A stretch of DNA of 64,000 bases from Streptomyces nymphaeiformis. GTDB lineage: Bacteria > Actinomycetota > Actinomycetes > Streptomycetales > Streptomycetaceae. The notes beneath the pieces were generated by a model that was given only the letters and a program-made list of their open reading frames with translations, was not told the DNA's origin and did no database searches. How positions within the stretch are numbered: position 1 is the stretch's first letter; each line of letters starts with the position of its first letter. This document shows positions 7,775-16,907 of this stretch, piece by piece. The DNA lies in assembly GCF_014203895.1 (NCBI RefSeq), contig NZ_JACHJY010000007.1, positions 124,001 to 188,000 of the forward strand, in the 5' to 3' direction. The position numbers were made by a program, and so were the translations under genes.

Positions 7775-8398
7775 ATGAAGCACATGAAAGTCGGCGGCCT
7801 GATGACCGACCAAGTGGTCGCGGCCGTCCCCACGGCCTCGTTCAAGGACGTCGCGAAGCTGCTCGCCGAGCACGACATCAGCGGTGTCCCCATCGTGGAC
7901 GGGGACGACCGGGTGCTGGGCGTCGTCTCCGAGAGCGACCTCCTGGCCCACCGGGAACGGACCGCGCGAGAGCTGATGACCGCGCCGGCCGTCACGGTGC
8001 AGGCCGAGCAGTCGGTGGCGGACGCGGCCCGGCTGATGGTGCGTCGCGGGGTGGAGCGCCTTCCGGTCGTCGACGAGGAGGAACGGCTCGTGGGCATCGT
8101 GACCCGTCGCGATCTGCTCTGCGTCCACCTCCGGCCCGACATGGAGATAAGGCACCGCATTCGTGAGGACGTCCTCACCGACGTCATGGGTCTGGCCGGC
8201 GACGCGGTGGACGTGCGCGTCCTGGACGGCGTCGTGACCCTGGAAGGCCGTCTCCGTCAGCAGAGCCAGGCCCGAGTGCTGGTCGGCCTCGCCGAGCGCG
8301 TGGACGGCGTCGTCGCCGTGGTGGACCGGTTGACCGCCCAGGAGGACGGCACCCGGCTCGCACCCGCGGCGCGTACCGCCCTCGGAGCCTTCGAATGA
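7775..8398 (+). CDS. CBS-pair plus BON domain protein (CBS 1)
   Basis: 207 residues. Two CBS motifs (about 8-60 and 70-125: GVPIVDGDDRVLGVVSESDL and RLPVVDEEERLVGIVTRRDL) form an adenosyl-ligand-binding Bateman module. A BON domain (about 140-200) ends VDGVVAVVDRLT. Such proteins sense nucleotide or redox state; mycobacterial Hrp1, a DosR target, is the CBS-only relative. ATG 7775 is supported by GAGGAGG at 7761-7767. Its stop overlaps the nitroreductase start (ATGA at 8395-8398), so the two are co-translated. Confidence 0.9.
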   Translation: MKHMKVGGLMTDQVVAAVPTASFKDVAKLLAEHDISGVPIVDGDDRVLGVVSESDLLAHRERTARELMTAPAVTVQAEQSVADAARLMVRRGVERLPVVDEEERLVGIVTRRDLLCVHLRPDMEIRHRIREDVLTDVMGLAGDAVDVRVLDGVVTLEGRLRQQSQARVLVGLAERVDGVVAVVDRLTAQEDGTRLAPAARTALGAFE

Positions 8399-9414
8399 TC
8401 CACCGCACACAGACGGGACGAACCGTGTCCGCCACCACTCTGACCCGACCGCTCGTGGCCTCGCTGGTCGAGGACGCCGTCACGGCGCCGTCGATGCACA
8501 ACGCCCAGCCGTGGAAGTTCGTCCACCGGGAGGGCACCGACGCCGTCGAGCTCCACGGCGACCCTTCACGCGAGATGCCGCGGGAGGACCCCGCCCACCG
8601 CTCCCTCCACCTCGGTTGCGGCGCCGCCCTGTTCGGACTGCGTGTCGCCGCCGCACACCACGGCCTGGAGGCCGTACCCCGGCTGCTGCCCGACCGGGAC
8701 GATCCCTGGCACTTCGCCGACGTCCACGTCCGGCAGGCCGCCGACGCGGACGAGGACCTGGCCGTGCTCCGGCCCGCCCTGCGCGAGCGGCACACCAGCC
8801 GGTTCCCCTTCACCGGTGAACGGATCCCCGCCGAGATCCTGGACGGTCTCCGTGCCGCCGCACTCCTGGAAGGCTGCCGGCTGGGCGTGCCGGGAGCCTG
8901 GCACACCGACGCCGTCATGGACGCCGTACACGCCTCCGAACTGTTCGAAGCCGCGGACGCCTCGGTCCGTGCGGAGATCGCCCGGTGGATCCGCACGGGG
9001 GCGCCCGGCGAGGGTCCCGCGACCGAGGGCATCCCCGCGTACGCCTTCGGCCCCCGCCAGTACGACGTGACCTCCCCGATCCGGGACTTCGACTCCCCCC
9101 GCCGCGTCTCCGACCGGCCGTCGGCCCGCTTCGAGAAGATCCCGCAGATCGTCCTGCTCGGCACGGTCGAGGACACCCCGCGGGACTGGCTGAAGGCCGG
9201 CCAGGCCATGCAGCGGGTGCTGCTCCGCGCCACCCTCGACGGTCTTTCGACCTCGCTCATGTCCCAGCCCCTCGAATGGCCCGAACTCCGCTCCGCCGCG
9301 CGGGATCCGCGCTCCGCGACCGGGTACGTCCACATGGTGATCCGCCTCGGATACGGCCCCGCCGGCAGGGCCACGCCCCGCCGGCCCGTGCCCGAGGTGC
9401 TCACCTTCGTCTGA
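8395..9414 (+). CDS. Acg-family FMN nitroreductase-like protein
   Basis: 339 residues of the Acg/nitroreductase family. Near the N-terminus APSMHNAQPWKF matches the family flavin-binding start; RERHTSRFPF and a C-terminal VHMVIRLGYGPAGRATPRRP are also typical. Mycobacterial Acg (Rv2032) is a DosR-controlled, FMN-sequestering protein with a lid domain and no clear reductase activity. A similar flavin-storage or redox role is inferred here. Translationally coupled to the upstream CBS-BON gene by a 4-nt overlap. It converges on the GH65 gene with 21 nt between the two stop codons. Confidence 0.88.
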   Translation: MIHRTQTGRTVSATTLTRPLVASLVEDAVTAPSMHNAQPWKFVHREGTDAVELHGDPSREMPREDPAHRSLHLGCGAALFGLRVAAAHHGLEAVPRLLPDRDDPWHFADVHVRQAADADEDLAVLRPALRERHTSRFPFTGERIPAEILDGLRAAALLEGCRLGVPGAWHTDAVMDAVHASELFEAADASVRAEIARWIRTGAPGEGPATEGIPAYAFGPRQYDVTSPIRDFDSPRRVSDRPSARFEKIPQIVLLGTVEDTPRDWLKAGQAMQRVLLRATLDGLSTSLMSQPLEWPELRSAARDPRSATGYVHMVIRLGYGPAGRATPRRPVPEVLTFV

Positions 9415-9435
9415 GCTCCGGCCCGCGGCCCGCGA

Positions 9436-11826
9436 TCACAGCCGGAACCGGCGCTCCTCCCCCGGTGCGACGGCTAGCCGCCGCTCACCGGGAAGCACCA
9501 CGGTGAGCGGGCCCTGCGGCGAGGCCGGGACCCGTACGCCCAACCGCCCGGGAAGCACCCGGACGCGCACTCCTCGATGACCGCCGGCGCAGAGGGTGAA
9601 GGCGAACCGCGGGAGCTCCCGCAGCGCCACCGGGGCGACCTTCAGCCCCTCCGGGCCCGCTTCGAGACCGGTGATGCCGCGCTCCACGAGGTCGATCGTG
9701 CCCGCCATCGCCCCGAGGTGGACGCCCTCGCCGGTGGTCCCTCCCTGGACGTCGGCGACGTCGGCGAGGAGCGCCTCCTCGCAGTACCGCCAGGCGTCGG
9801 GGCCCTTCTGCCGGGCCAGTACCCAGCCGTGGACGAGGCTGCTGAGCGTCGAACCGTGGCAGGTGCGCCGCAGGTAGTACGAGACGGTGGCGCGCCAGGT
9901 CTCGTCGTCCAGGCGGTAGCCGAGCCGTGCGAAGAGCCCGTACAGCTCCTCGGCCCCGAACAGGTAGCCGAGCATGAGGGTGTCGGCCTGCTTCGACGCC
10001 TGGTAGCGGTTGGCGGTGTCGCCCTCGGCCTCCAGGATCCGGTCGAGCCTGCGGATGTCGCCGTACCGGGCCCGGTAGGCTTCCCAGTCGAGCTCCGCCA
10101 GGTCTCCGTAGCCCTGGAACTGGCTCACCACGCCCTGGTGGAACGGCACGAACAGACGGCGTGACACGTCCTCCCAGCGGTCGAGTTCCGCGTCGTCGAG
10201 GAGCAGTCCCTCCCTCAGTTCCGCCCTTCGGACATCGGGCAGTTCGCCGAGCAGGTCGAGGCCGCGGGCGATCACCCACGCGGCGGTCGCGTTGGTGTAG
10301 GCGTTGTCGTCTATGCCGGGGCTCGTCGCGTCGGGATAGGCGTCGTGGTACTCGTCGGGGCCGACGACCCCGGGGATCCGGTAGCGCCGGAGAGACGGGT
10401 CGAAAGCCGCGGCGCCGGCCCAGTACCGTGCGATCCCGAGGAGCATCTCGGCACCCGCGGAGTGGAGGAATCCGCGGTCACCGGTGGTCTCCGCGTACCG
10501 CCACACGTTGTACGCGACGGCCGAACCCACGTGCCGCTGGAGGCGCGAGTGATCGGGCAACCAGTGGCCGGAGCGCGGGTTGAGGTGCAGCTCCGGTGTC
10601 TCCTCCCGGCCCGAACTCGCGCTCTGCCACGGGTACATGGCCCCTGCTGCCCCGGCTCGACGCGCCGCCTCGCACGCGGCCGGCAGACGTCGGTGACGGT
10701 AGCCGAGCACGGATCGGGCCACCTCGGGGAAGTGGAGGGAGAGGTAGGGCAGGACGAACAGCTCGTCCCAGAAGACGTGGCCGCGGTAGGCCTCACCGTG
10801 CAGGCCGCGCGCGGGGACGCCCACGTCGAGTTCCGCCGTGTGCGGGGAGAGGGTCTGCAGGAGGTGGAAGAGGTGCAGCCGCAGGACGCGGCCCGCCTCG
10901 CCGGGGACGTGCAGCTCGCCCTGCTGCCACAGCCGTCGCCACGCCGCCCTGTGGGTGGAGACCAGTCGGGAGAAGGGCGGGGCGTCGGCCGCCTCACCGC
11001 AGGCCGCCTGCCGGGGGTCGCCCGCGGGCCGGTCCGTCGTGGTGCGCAGGGCGAGCGTCTTCACGACGGTCACCGAGCGGCGCGGACCGACCGGGAGGCG
11101 GTACGTCTGGACGGTGCCGGTCCTCGTCGCGGCCTCGTGTGCGGGACCTGCGGGTCGGGTGACCGTGCGGACGGCCAGGGCGAGGCCGAGGCCGGGGTCG
11201 GCGGTGCGGCAGGTGAGCCAGGCCACCCCGTCACGCCCGAACCCGGCCCGGTGGTCGGTGAGGTGCCGTCCCTCGAGGTGCCGGTAGCGCTCCACCCCGG
11301 CGTTCACGACCGCGCCGTCGAGGACCGACGCCACCTCGACGGCACCGCTCCAGCCGTACGCGCGGAACACGGTGCACTGCGCGGCGAGCCCCGCGTCCCC
11401 CATGTGCACGATCCGGAGATGGCTGACCCGCAGCCCCCGGCCGTGGTCGTCGAGGTAGAGCAGGTGCCGGGTCAGCACTCCCCCGCGCAGGTCGAGCCGG
11501 ACGTCGCAGTGGCGCAGGTCCTCGGAGTCGGGTGTCAGCCAGTCTCCGGGCGGACCGCCGTCGGGGCGGCACCGGTAGCGCAGCAGCGTCCAGTTGGGGA
11601 GGTTGACGAGGTCCTCGTTCTCGACCCGCCGGCCGTCGACGACCGAGGCGCGCCGGTCGTAGCCGCCGGCCAGGTAGGTGCCCGGGTAGTGGGTGGCGTC
11701 GGCGGTGCACTCGGGGGCGGAGCCCCGGGTGGCGAAGCGGCCGTTGCCGAGGGTGCAGAGCGCTTCGACCAGTCGTTCGCGGTCCCGTTCGTAGCGGTCG
11801 TAGCTCCAGCTCCAGCCGTTCGTCAT
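9436..11826 (-). CDS. Glycoside hydrolase family 65 phosphorylase (trehalose/maltose type)
   Basis: 796 residues, the usual size for GH65 enzymes that phosphorolyse alpha-glucosides to beta-glucose-1-phosphate. The catalytic acid is Glu492 in VVGPDEYHDA. The N-terminal beta-sandwich (GRFATRGSAPECTADATHYP, YLAGGYDR) and C-terminal jelly roll are recognisable. The start overlaps the stop of the beta-phosphoglucomutase gene (ATGA, 11823-11826), an arrangement like Rv3400-Rv3401 in mycobacteria. Substrate (trehalose, maltose, kojibiose or nigerose) cannot be read from the sequence. It would release glucose-phosphate from storage sugar at low ATP cost, consistent with its place in a dormancy island. 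Confidence 0.9.
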   Translation of the reverse strand: MTNGWSWSYDRYERDRERLVEALCTLGNGRFATRGSAPECTADATHYPGTYLAGGYDRRASVVDGRRVENEDLVNLPNWTLLRYRCRPDGGPPGDWLTPDSEDLRHCDVRLDLRGGVLTRHLLYLDDHGRGLRVSHLRIVHMGDAGLAAQCTVFRAYGWSGAVEVASVLDGAVVNAGVERYRHLEGRHLTDHRAGFGRDGVAWLTCRTADPGLGLALAVRTVTRPAGPAHEAATRTGTVQTYRLPVGPRRSVTVVKTLALRTTTDRPAGDPRQAACGEAADAPPFSRLVSTHRAAWRRLWQQGELHVPGEAGRVLRLHLFHLLQTLSPHTAELDVGVPARGLHGEAYRGHVFWDELFVLPYLSLHFPEVARSVLGYRHRRLPAACEAARRAGAAGAMYPWQSASSGREETPELHLNPRSGHWLPDHSRLQRHVGSAVAYNVWRYAETTGDRGFLHSAGAEMLLGIARYWAGAAAFDPSLRRYRIPGVVGPDEYHDAYPDATSPGIDDNAYTNATAAWVIARGLDLLGELPDVRRAELREGLLLDDAELDRWEDVSRRLFVPFHQGVVSQFQGYGDLAELDWEAYRARYGDIRRLDRILEAEGDTANRYQASKQADTLMLGYLFGAEELYGLFARLGYRLDDETWRATVSYYLRRTCHGSTLSSLVHGWVLARQKGPDAWRYCEEALLADVADVQGGTTGEGVHLGAMAGTIDLVERGITGLEAGPEGLKVAPVALRELPRFAFTLCAGGHRGVRVRVLPGRLGVRVPASPQGPLTVVLPGERRLAVAPGEERRFRL

Positions 11827-12596
11827 ACGGGCTCGCCCCGCACGCTCCGGGCCAGCGCCGTCAGATCGGTGACCGTGAGGTCGGCGCCCTGGTCACGCAG
11901 CGGAGCGGTCATGCTCCCGTCCGGAGTGCGGTCGAGACCGACGACGAGGCCGAATCCCCCGCGCCGCGCCGCCCTGATGCCGGCGAGCGCGTCCTCGACC
12001 ACCGCGGTGTCCGACGGATCGCTCCCGAGCAGGGCTGCCGCGTGCAGGAAGAGCGCGGGGTCCGGCTTTCCGACGAGGCCGAGCCGGGCGACGTCCTCGC
12101 CGTCCACGATCACGGCGAGCGACCCCGCGAGCCCGGAGGCCCTCAACAGGGCCCGGGCGTGCCGTGAGGCCGACACGGCGGCGCAGGTGATCCGGGCCGC
12201 GCGCAGGGCGTCGAGCGCCCGGTCGGCGTCGGTGAAGACCGGCACTCCGCGGGCGCCGACCAGATCGCGGAACACCTGTTCCTTGCGGGCGGCGACGGCC
12301 CAGACCGTGTCGCAGCCGGGCGGATCCCCCGGGGTCCCCGTCGGGAGCTCGAGACCACGGGCCGCCAGGAAGGCGGCGGCCCCGTCGTGGCGGGACCTGC
12401 CGTCGACGAGGTGGCGGTACTCGACCTCCGCGTCGAAGGGCTGCTGCTTGGCGCCGTCGCGCGTCCACGCGGACAGGCAGGCGTCGAACGCGGTCTTCCA
12501 CGCCGCCGCGTGGACCCGGGCGGAGTCGAGCAGCACACCGTCGGTGTCGAAGACGACCGCCCGCGGCGATCGAAAGCCGGAGTCCTGGCCGCTCAC
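11823..12596 (-). CDS. HAD-family beta-phosphoglucomutase
   Basis: 257 residues. The HAD nucleophile and acid are Asp17 and Asp19 in VVFDTDGVLLDS; a helical cap with HAAAWKTAFD follows. The Lys motif is in GLVGKPDPALFL and motif IV in AVVEDALAGIRAARRGGFG. It would convert the beta-glucose-1-phosphate made by the downstream GH65 enzyme to glucose-6-phosphate. First gene of the two-gene unit and overlaps GH65 by 4 nt. Divergent from the metallo-beta-lactamase gene at 12732. Confidence 0.9.
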   Translation of the reverse strand: MSGQDSGFRSPRAVVFDTDGVLLDSARVHAAAWKTAFDACLSAWTRDGAKQQPFDAEVEYRHLVDGRSRHDGAAAFLAARGLELPTGTPGDPPGCDTVWAVAARKEQVFRDLVGARGVPVFTDADRALDALRAARITCAAVSASRHARALLRASGLAGSLAVIVDGEDVARLGLVGKPDPALFLHAAALLGSDPSDTAVVEDALAGIRAARRGGFGLVVGLDRTPDGSMTAPLRDQGADLTVTDLTALARSVRGEPV

Positions 12597-12731
12597 GCTC
12601 TCACCCCACTACGCGGTCGCCACGCGCCGCATGAGCCGATCGGCCCCCGGGACGGGCCCCTCGGGCCCCTGCGGCCCGGGCGCCTCCGGTGCGACGGTGG
12701 AGTCCGGCCCACACTCCGAAGGAGGGCGGTC

Positions 12732-14168
12732 ATGTCCGAGGCGGCCCCGAACCCCCTGTCTGCCGGTCCCACCGCCCCGCGGCCGGCCCTGCTGAGCTTC
12801 CTGGGCGGCGTGGGAACGGTCACCGGCAGCAAGTTCCTCGTCGAGAGCGACCATGCGCGGATCCTCCTCGACTGCGGTCTCTTCCAGGGTTTCGCGAACC
12901 TGCGGCGCCGCAACCGGGAGCGGTTCGCCCGGGACGCCGCCGACGTGGACGCCGTGGTCGTCACCCACGCCCATCTGGACCACTGCGGCTATCTGCCCCG
13001 CCTGGTCCGCCAGGGCTTCCGCGGACCGGTCCTCGCCAGTGCCCACACCGCCCGGCTCGCCGGGATCGTGCTGCGCGACAGCGCCCGGCTCCAGATGGAG
13101 GCCGCCCGGCACGCCGACGAGCACGGCTGGTCCAAGCACCGCCCTGCCAAGCCCCTCTACGACGACTCCGACGTCGAGAAGACGCTGGCGTTCTTCGACC
13201 CGGTCCCGGTCGGCGAGGACGTGGAGATCACGTCCGGCACGCGGCTCACCCTCCACCACGGGGGGCACATCCTCGGCTCGGCCTGGGCCCGTCTCGTCCT
13301 GGAGGACGGCCACACCCTGGCCGTCTCCGGAGACCTCGGACGGCCCGGACATCCCCTTCTGCTGCCTCCGGAGCCGTTCTCCGGCGCCGACGTGCTGCTC
13401 GTGGAGTCGACGTACGGCGACCGCCGCCACGACCAGGAGTCCGCGCGGTCGGAGTTCGCCTCCGCGATCGGGCGGGCCCTCGCCCGGAACGGCACCGTCG
13501 TCATCCCCGCCTTCGCCATCGACCGCACCGAGGTCGTCCTGCACGAACTGACCCGGCTGCGCGAGACGGGTGTCCTGCCCCGCTCGGTGCCCGTCTACGT
13601 GGACAGCCCCATGGCCCTGGCCGCCCTCGACGTCTACCGCGACGCCGTACGCGAGCGGTCGGCCGGGCTGCGGCCCGAGATACTGGCCGCGGGTGACGCG
13701 GCCCTGAGCCCGGAGCCGTTCCTCGCCGCCCGCACGGTCCAGGAGTCCATCGACATCAACAGCGCCCGGGGCCCCGCCGTCATCGTCTCCTCCGCCGGCA
13801 TGGCCACCGGCGGCCGCGTCCTGCACCACCTGCGCCGGCTCCTGCCGGACCCTCGCAACGCCGTGGTGATCGTCGGCTTCGCCGCCGCCGGCACCCGGGC
13901 ACGGGACCTCGTCGACGGCGCCCGCGTGCTGAAGATGTTCGGCGAGTACGTGCCCGTGCGCGCCGAGATCGCCGACGTGCCCCACTTCTCCGCGCACGCC
14001 GACGCGGACCAGATCGTCGACTGGCTGCGGGCCGCGCCTCCCCCGCACACCACCTACCTCGTCCACGGCGAACCGGCCGCGTCCGCGGCGCTCCGCGACC
14101 GCATCGACCACGAGCTCGGCTGGACGGCTGTCGTCCCCCGCTCCGGTGAGGCCGTCCTGGTCCGCTGA
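12732..14168 (+). CDS. Beta-CASP metallo-beta-lactamase-fold RNA hydrolase
   Basis: 478 residues. The zinc motif HxHxDH is His79-Ala-His81-Leu-Asp83-His84; further ligands are in HHGGHILGSAW and VSGDLGR, and PHFSAHADADQI supplies the late His. The beta-CASP insert (about 215-370) contains VDSPMAL and SSAGMATGGRV. This is the YSH1/CPSF-73-like group of RNA-processing nucleases. Such genes recur in DosR-like and Osd-like stress islands, suggesting RNA turnover during dormancy. ATG 12732 follows GGAGGG. The upstream gap also holds a weak copy of the island motif with a CCGATCGG core (12634-12648). Confidence 0.88.
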   Translation: MSEAAPNPLSAGPTAPRPALLSFLGGVGTVTGSKFLVESDHARILLDCGLFQGFANLRRRNRERFARDAADVDAVVVTHAHLDHCGYLPRLVRQGFRGPVLASAHTARLAGIVLRDSARLQMEAARHADEHGWSKHRPAKPLYDDSDVEKTLAFFDPVPVGEDVEITSGTRLTLHHGGHILGSAWARLVLEDGHTLAVSGDLGRPGHPLLLPPEPFSGADVLLVESTYGDRRHDQESARSEFASAIGRALARNGTVVIPAFAIDRTEVVLHELTRLRETGVLPRSVPVYVDSPMALAALDVYRDAVRERSAGLRPEILAAGDAALSPEPFLAARTVQESIDINSARGPAVIVSSAGMATGGRVLHHLRRLLPDPRNAVVIVGFAAAGTRARDLVDGARVLKMFGEYVPVRAEIADVPHFSAHADADQIVDWLRAAPPPHTTYLVHGEPAASAALRDRIDHELGWTAVVPRSGEAVLVR

Positions 14169-14170
14169 CC

Positions 14171-14186
14171 AGGGCCCTTCGGCCCT
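14171..14186 (+). promoter_or_regulatory. Candidate operator that is also a short hairpin
   Basis: AGGGCC-CTTC-GGCCCT is a 6-bp stem with a tetraloop, 2 nt after the metallo-beta-lactamase stop. Bases 14172-14185 also read GGGCCCTTCGGCCC, the same spacing variant of the island motif as at 7611. It could terminate the upstream gene, act as an operator for the CBS-BON gene 130 nt downstream, or both. Confidence 0.4.
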
Positions 14187-14315
14187 CCGGGGCTGCCCTG
14201 CACGGCCCTCCCGGAACAGGCCGCTGCGCGGGAGCCTGTGGGGGAAGGGCGGCAGGCCGGCCGCTTCCGCGTCGGCGCGGAACCCGTGGCCTGCGCCCGG
14301 TGAGGACGCAGCGCC

Positions 14316-15005
14316 ATGAGCACACGACCGTTCACCGTCGCCGACCTGATGACCAGGAAGGTCGTCGCCGTCCTGCCCGGCGCGGACTTCAAGGAGATCG
14401 TGACCACGATGGAACGGTGGAGGGTGAGCGCCGTACCGGTCGTCGAGGGGGAGGGCCGTGTCGTCGGCATCGTCTCCGAGGGCGATCTGCTCCTCAAGGA
14501 GGAGTTCCAGGACCATCGTCTCGGCCTCATCGAACAGATGCGGCACCTCGATGCCACGGCGAAGGCCGGTTCCCGGCGCGCCCGGGACCTGATGTCGTCG
14601 CCCGTCGTGACCGTCGCCCCCGAGGCGTCCCTGTCGCAGGCCGCGCGCCTCATGGCCGCCCACCGCGTCAAGCGTCTGCCGGTCGTCGACGCGAGCGGCG
14701 CGATCCAGGGGATCGTCAGCAGGTCCGACCTCCTCAAGGTCTTCCTCCGCCCGGACGAGGACCTCGCCGCCGAGGTCCGCGCCGAGGTCGTCGAGCCCCT
14801 GTTCCCCCTGTCCCACCGGCAGGTCGAGGTCCGGGTCGACGCCGGTGTGGTGACCCTGTCCGGCAAGGTCCACGACGGTGGGTCGATCCCGCTGGCGGCA
14901 CGCCTGACGCGCGCGGTCGAGGGCGTGGTGGACGTGGAGTGCCGCCTCGCGGTCGGCCCGGGACCGGACGGCCCTCCCCTGCCGGGCGGAAACGGACCAT
15001 CCTGA
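14316..15005 (+). CDS. CBS-pair plus BON domain protein (CBS 2)
   Basis: 229 residues. The CBS pair (about 10-65 and 85-145: VPVVEGEGRVVGIVSEGDLL, RLPVVDASGAIQGIVSRSDL) is followed by BON (about 150-215, ending VDVECRLAVGP). It is a paralogue of the genes at 7775 and 21350 and has the same MTxxVV opening after VADLM. ATG 14316 lies downstream of GAGGACG. Likely an adenine-nucleotide or redox sensor in the stress island. The DUF4389 gene follows after 66 nt on the same strand and may be co-transcribed. Confidence 0.9.
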   Translation: MSTRPFTVADLMTRKVVAVLPGADFKEIVTTMERWRVSAVPVVEGEGRVVGIVSEGDLLLKEEFQDHRLGLIEQMRHLDATAKAGSRRARDLMSSPVVTVAPEASLSQAARLMAAHRVKRLPVVDASGAIQGIVSRSDLLKVFLRPDEDLAAEVRAEVVEPLFPLSHRQVEVRVDAGVVTLSGKVHDGGSIPLAARLTRAVEGVVDVECRLAVGPGPDGPPLPGGNGPS

Positions 15006-15071
15006 GAGACGGGGTCCTTCGAGGAGAGCGCACGGCTCCCGGACGACGGACCGTGCGGGGAAGCGACGATC

Positions 15072-15725
15072 ATGGAGACGCGGCACGCCCCCCATCCGCC
15101 GGTGTCGGTGACGGCCGACCTCGACGCCCCGCTGTCCCGCTGGCTGTGGCTGGTCAAATGGATCCTGGTCATCCCGCACTGGATCGTGCTGATCTTCCTC
15201 TGGATCGCCTTCTTCGTCGTGACGGTGATCGCGTTCTTCGCCATCCTGTTCACCGAGCGCTACCCGCGGGCCCTGTTCGATTTCAACCTCGGCGTCCTCC
15301 GGTGGTCGTGGCGCGTGTCGTACTACGCGTACGGCGCCCTCGGCACCGACCGGTATCCGCCCTTCAGCCTGGGACGCGAGCCGGGCTATCCCGCGCGGCT
15401 CGACATCGCGTACCCGGATCGGCTCTCGCGCTCGCTCGTCCTGGTCAAGTGGTGGCTGCTCGCCATCCCCCACTACCTGATCCTCGCCTTCCTCACCGGC
15501 GGCATGCGCGCGAGCTGGTGGGGAGGAGGCCTGATCACCCTGCTCACGGTCATCGCGGGCTTCGCCCTCGCCTTCACGGAGCGCTATCCGCGCGACCTGT
15601 TCGTCCTGATCGTGGGCCTGAACCGCTGGGTTCTGCGCGTCGCCGCGTACGCGAGCCTGATGACGGACGCCTACCCGCCGTTCCGTCTCGACCAGGGCGG
15701 CGAGGAGACGGGCGTCGTGCGCTGA
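15072..15725 (+). CDS. DUF4389 membrane protein
   Basis: 217 residues with two DUF4389-type repeats, each a pair of hydrophobic helices followed by FTERYPR and a Trp/Tyr-rich amphipathic stretch (repeat 1 about 20-100, repeat 2 about 120-205). About four transmembrane segments: WLVKWILVIPHWIVLIFLW, IAFFVVTVIAFFAIL, and two more in the second half. It contains two copies of RYPPF or AYPPF. Biochemical function is unknown. Follows the CBS-BON gene on the same strand and converges on the Rv1733c-like gene. Confidence 0.82.
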   Translation: METRHAPHPPVSVTADLDAPLSRWLWLVKWILVIPHWIVLIFLWIAFFVVTVIAFFAILFTERYPRALFDFNLGVLRWSWRVSYYAYGALGTDRYPPFSLGREPGYPARLDIAYPDRLSRSLVLVKWWLLAIPHYLILAFLTGGMRASWWGGGLITLLTVIAGFALAFTERYPRDLFVLIVGLNRWVLRVAAYASLMTDAYPPFRLDQGGEETGVVR

Positions 15726-15782
15726 CGTCACCGCCGTCCCACCGCAGCGGGTGACGCGCGCGTCGACCGGGCGCCGGTCCGG

Positions 15783-16355
15783 TCAGGAATCGTCGTCGTC
15801 CGGGCCGCTTCCCCGGCGGAGCCGGCCGGACCAGACGGGCTCGACCTGCTCCCACTCCCGCTCCCAGGCCGCGAGCCGGTGCGGTCCGATCCTCCGTCGG
15901 ACGAGGACGACCGCACCGGCCTCCAACGCCGCCACGACACTCGCGACGGAGACGCCGCCCGCGAACGAGGTCATCGCGCGTTCCGACGTACTGCCCGGCG
16001 GGCGGGCGGGGCTGCCGGCGTCGTCCACCCAGACCGTCACGGTCTGTCCCTTCGGGGTCCGGGGCGGTACCTGGACGGTTCCCGATCTGCGGACGTTGTC
16101 GGGGTACTCCCAGACCGCCGCCGCGACGGACTGCGGCCCGGCATCCTGACGTACGGCGACCGGCGGGTCCTCGGCACGTCCCGTGGTGACCGCCTGCACC
16201 TGGTGCCGGTGGGCGGCGCGTTCACGGTCGGCCCGGACTCCGGCGTTCCACACCGTCCCGGCGGCCACGGCGCCGAAGCACAGGGCGACGGCCACGATGA
16301 CGGTCACGATGACGCGACCGAAACGCCCACGGTCCGCCGGCTCGCTTGGGGTCAT
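15783..16355 (-). CDS. Rv1733c-like two-span membrane protein
   Basis: 190 residues. One transmembrane helix near the N-terminus (VIVTVIVAVALCFGAVAAGT) and a second near residues 125-145. Between them lies an extracytoplasmic domain with PPRTPKGQTVTVWVDDAGSP, the hallmark of the Rv1733c family. Rv1733c is one of the mycobacterial DosR-regulon antigens, which supports reading this region as a dormancy-type island. Last of three minus-strand genes (Hsp20, flavodoxin, this); the 48-nt gap to the flavodoxin gene suggests co-transcription. Confidence 0.82.
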   Translation of the reverse strand: MTPSEPADRGRFGRVIVTVIVAVALCFGAVAAGTVWNAGVRADRERAAHRHQVQAVTTGRAEDPPVAVRQDAGPQSVAAAVWEYPDNVRRSGTVQVPPRTPKGQTVTVWVDDAGSPARPPGSTSERAMTSFAGGVSVASVVAALEAGAVVLVRRRIGPHRLAAWEREWEQVEPVWSGRLRRGSGPDDDDS

Positions 16356-16403
16356 GTCGTACCTCCCGGTGGGCTGGCCCGCCGGACGTCTCGACGACGT
16401 CGT

Positions 16404-16907
16404 TCACGGCGTGGTGCCGACCTCCTTTCCGATGTGATGCGCCCATGCCTGGATCCTCGCCGGATCGCGGAAGTCTCCGCCCTTGCCATGGTGGACCATG
16501 GACCGGGCGATGCGCCCGGGCGTCTCGGCGGTCACGGCGCCGCCGAAGGTGACGTGCTCGCGCGCGCCGATCTTCTTCATACGACGGGCGACACCGGGCG
16601 TCGGCGGAATGTCGTGCTGCTCGGCGGTGCTGTCGACGGGGCCGCTGCTGAAGAACCAGACGGGCCGACGGCGGAGCTGGTCGGCGTTGCGCCGGGCGCA
16701 CCGACGCGCCTTGCCGTTCCACCGCCCGGCGTACAGGGCGCCGCCGAGAACGACCCCGTCGTAGTCGCTGACGTCCGTGACCTCGTCGGCGGGGAGGACG
16801 ACGGCGTCGATCCCGTCGCCCCGCAGGGCCTTGCCGATCTCATCGGCGATGCCCGCGGTCGAGCCGTGCCTGCTGCCGTACGCGACCAGGACCCGCTTGG
16901 CGTTCAT
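16404..16907 (-). CDS. Flavodoxin-domain protein (HemG-like)
   Basis: 167 residues. The FMN phosphate loop is at residues 11-18 in VAYGSRHGSTAGIADEIG, and DYDGVVLGGALYAGRW forms the second flavin contact. Similar to flavodoxin-like proteins related to protoporphyrinogen oxidase HemG; the actual electron acceptor is unknown. The start overlaps the hsp20 stop (ATGA, 16904-16907), so expression is coupled to the chaperone. The C-terminus (GARE...GGDFRDPARIQAWAHHI) is typical of actinobacterial members. Confidence 0.85.
   Translation of the reverse strand: MNAKRVLVAYGSRHGSTAGIADEIGKALRGDGIDAVVLPADEVTDVSDYDGVVLGGALYAGRWNGKARRCARRNADQLRRRPVWFFSSGPVDSTAEQHDIPPTPGVARRMKKIGAREHVTFGGAVTAETPGRIARSMVHHGKGGDFRDPARIQAWAHHIGKEVGTTP

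Noticed and set aside
12609..15731. A minus-strand open frame of over 1000 codons antisense to the beta-CASP, CBS-BON and DUF4389 genes
   Set aside because: Low-complexity Arg/Gly/Asp-rich translation, no family resemblance; it arises from the G/C-rich third positions of the real plus-strand genes. Many similar long antisense frames across the window were rejected for the same reason.
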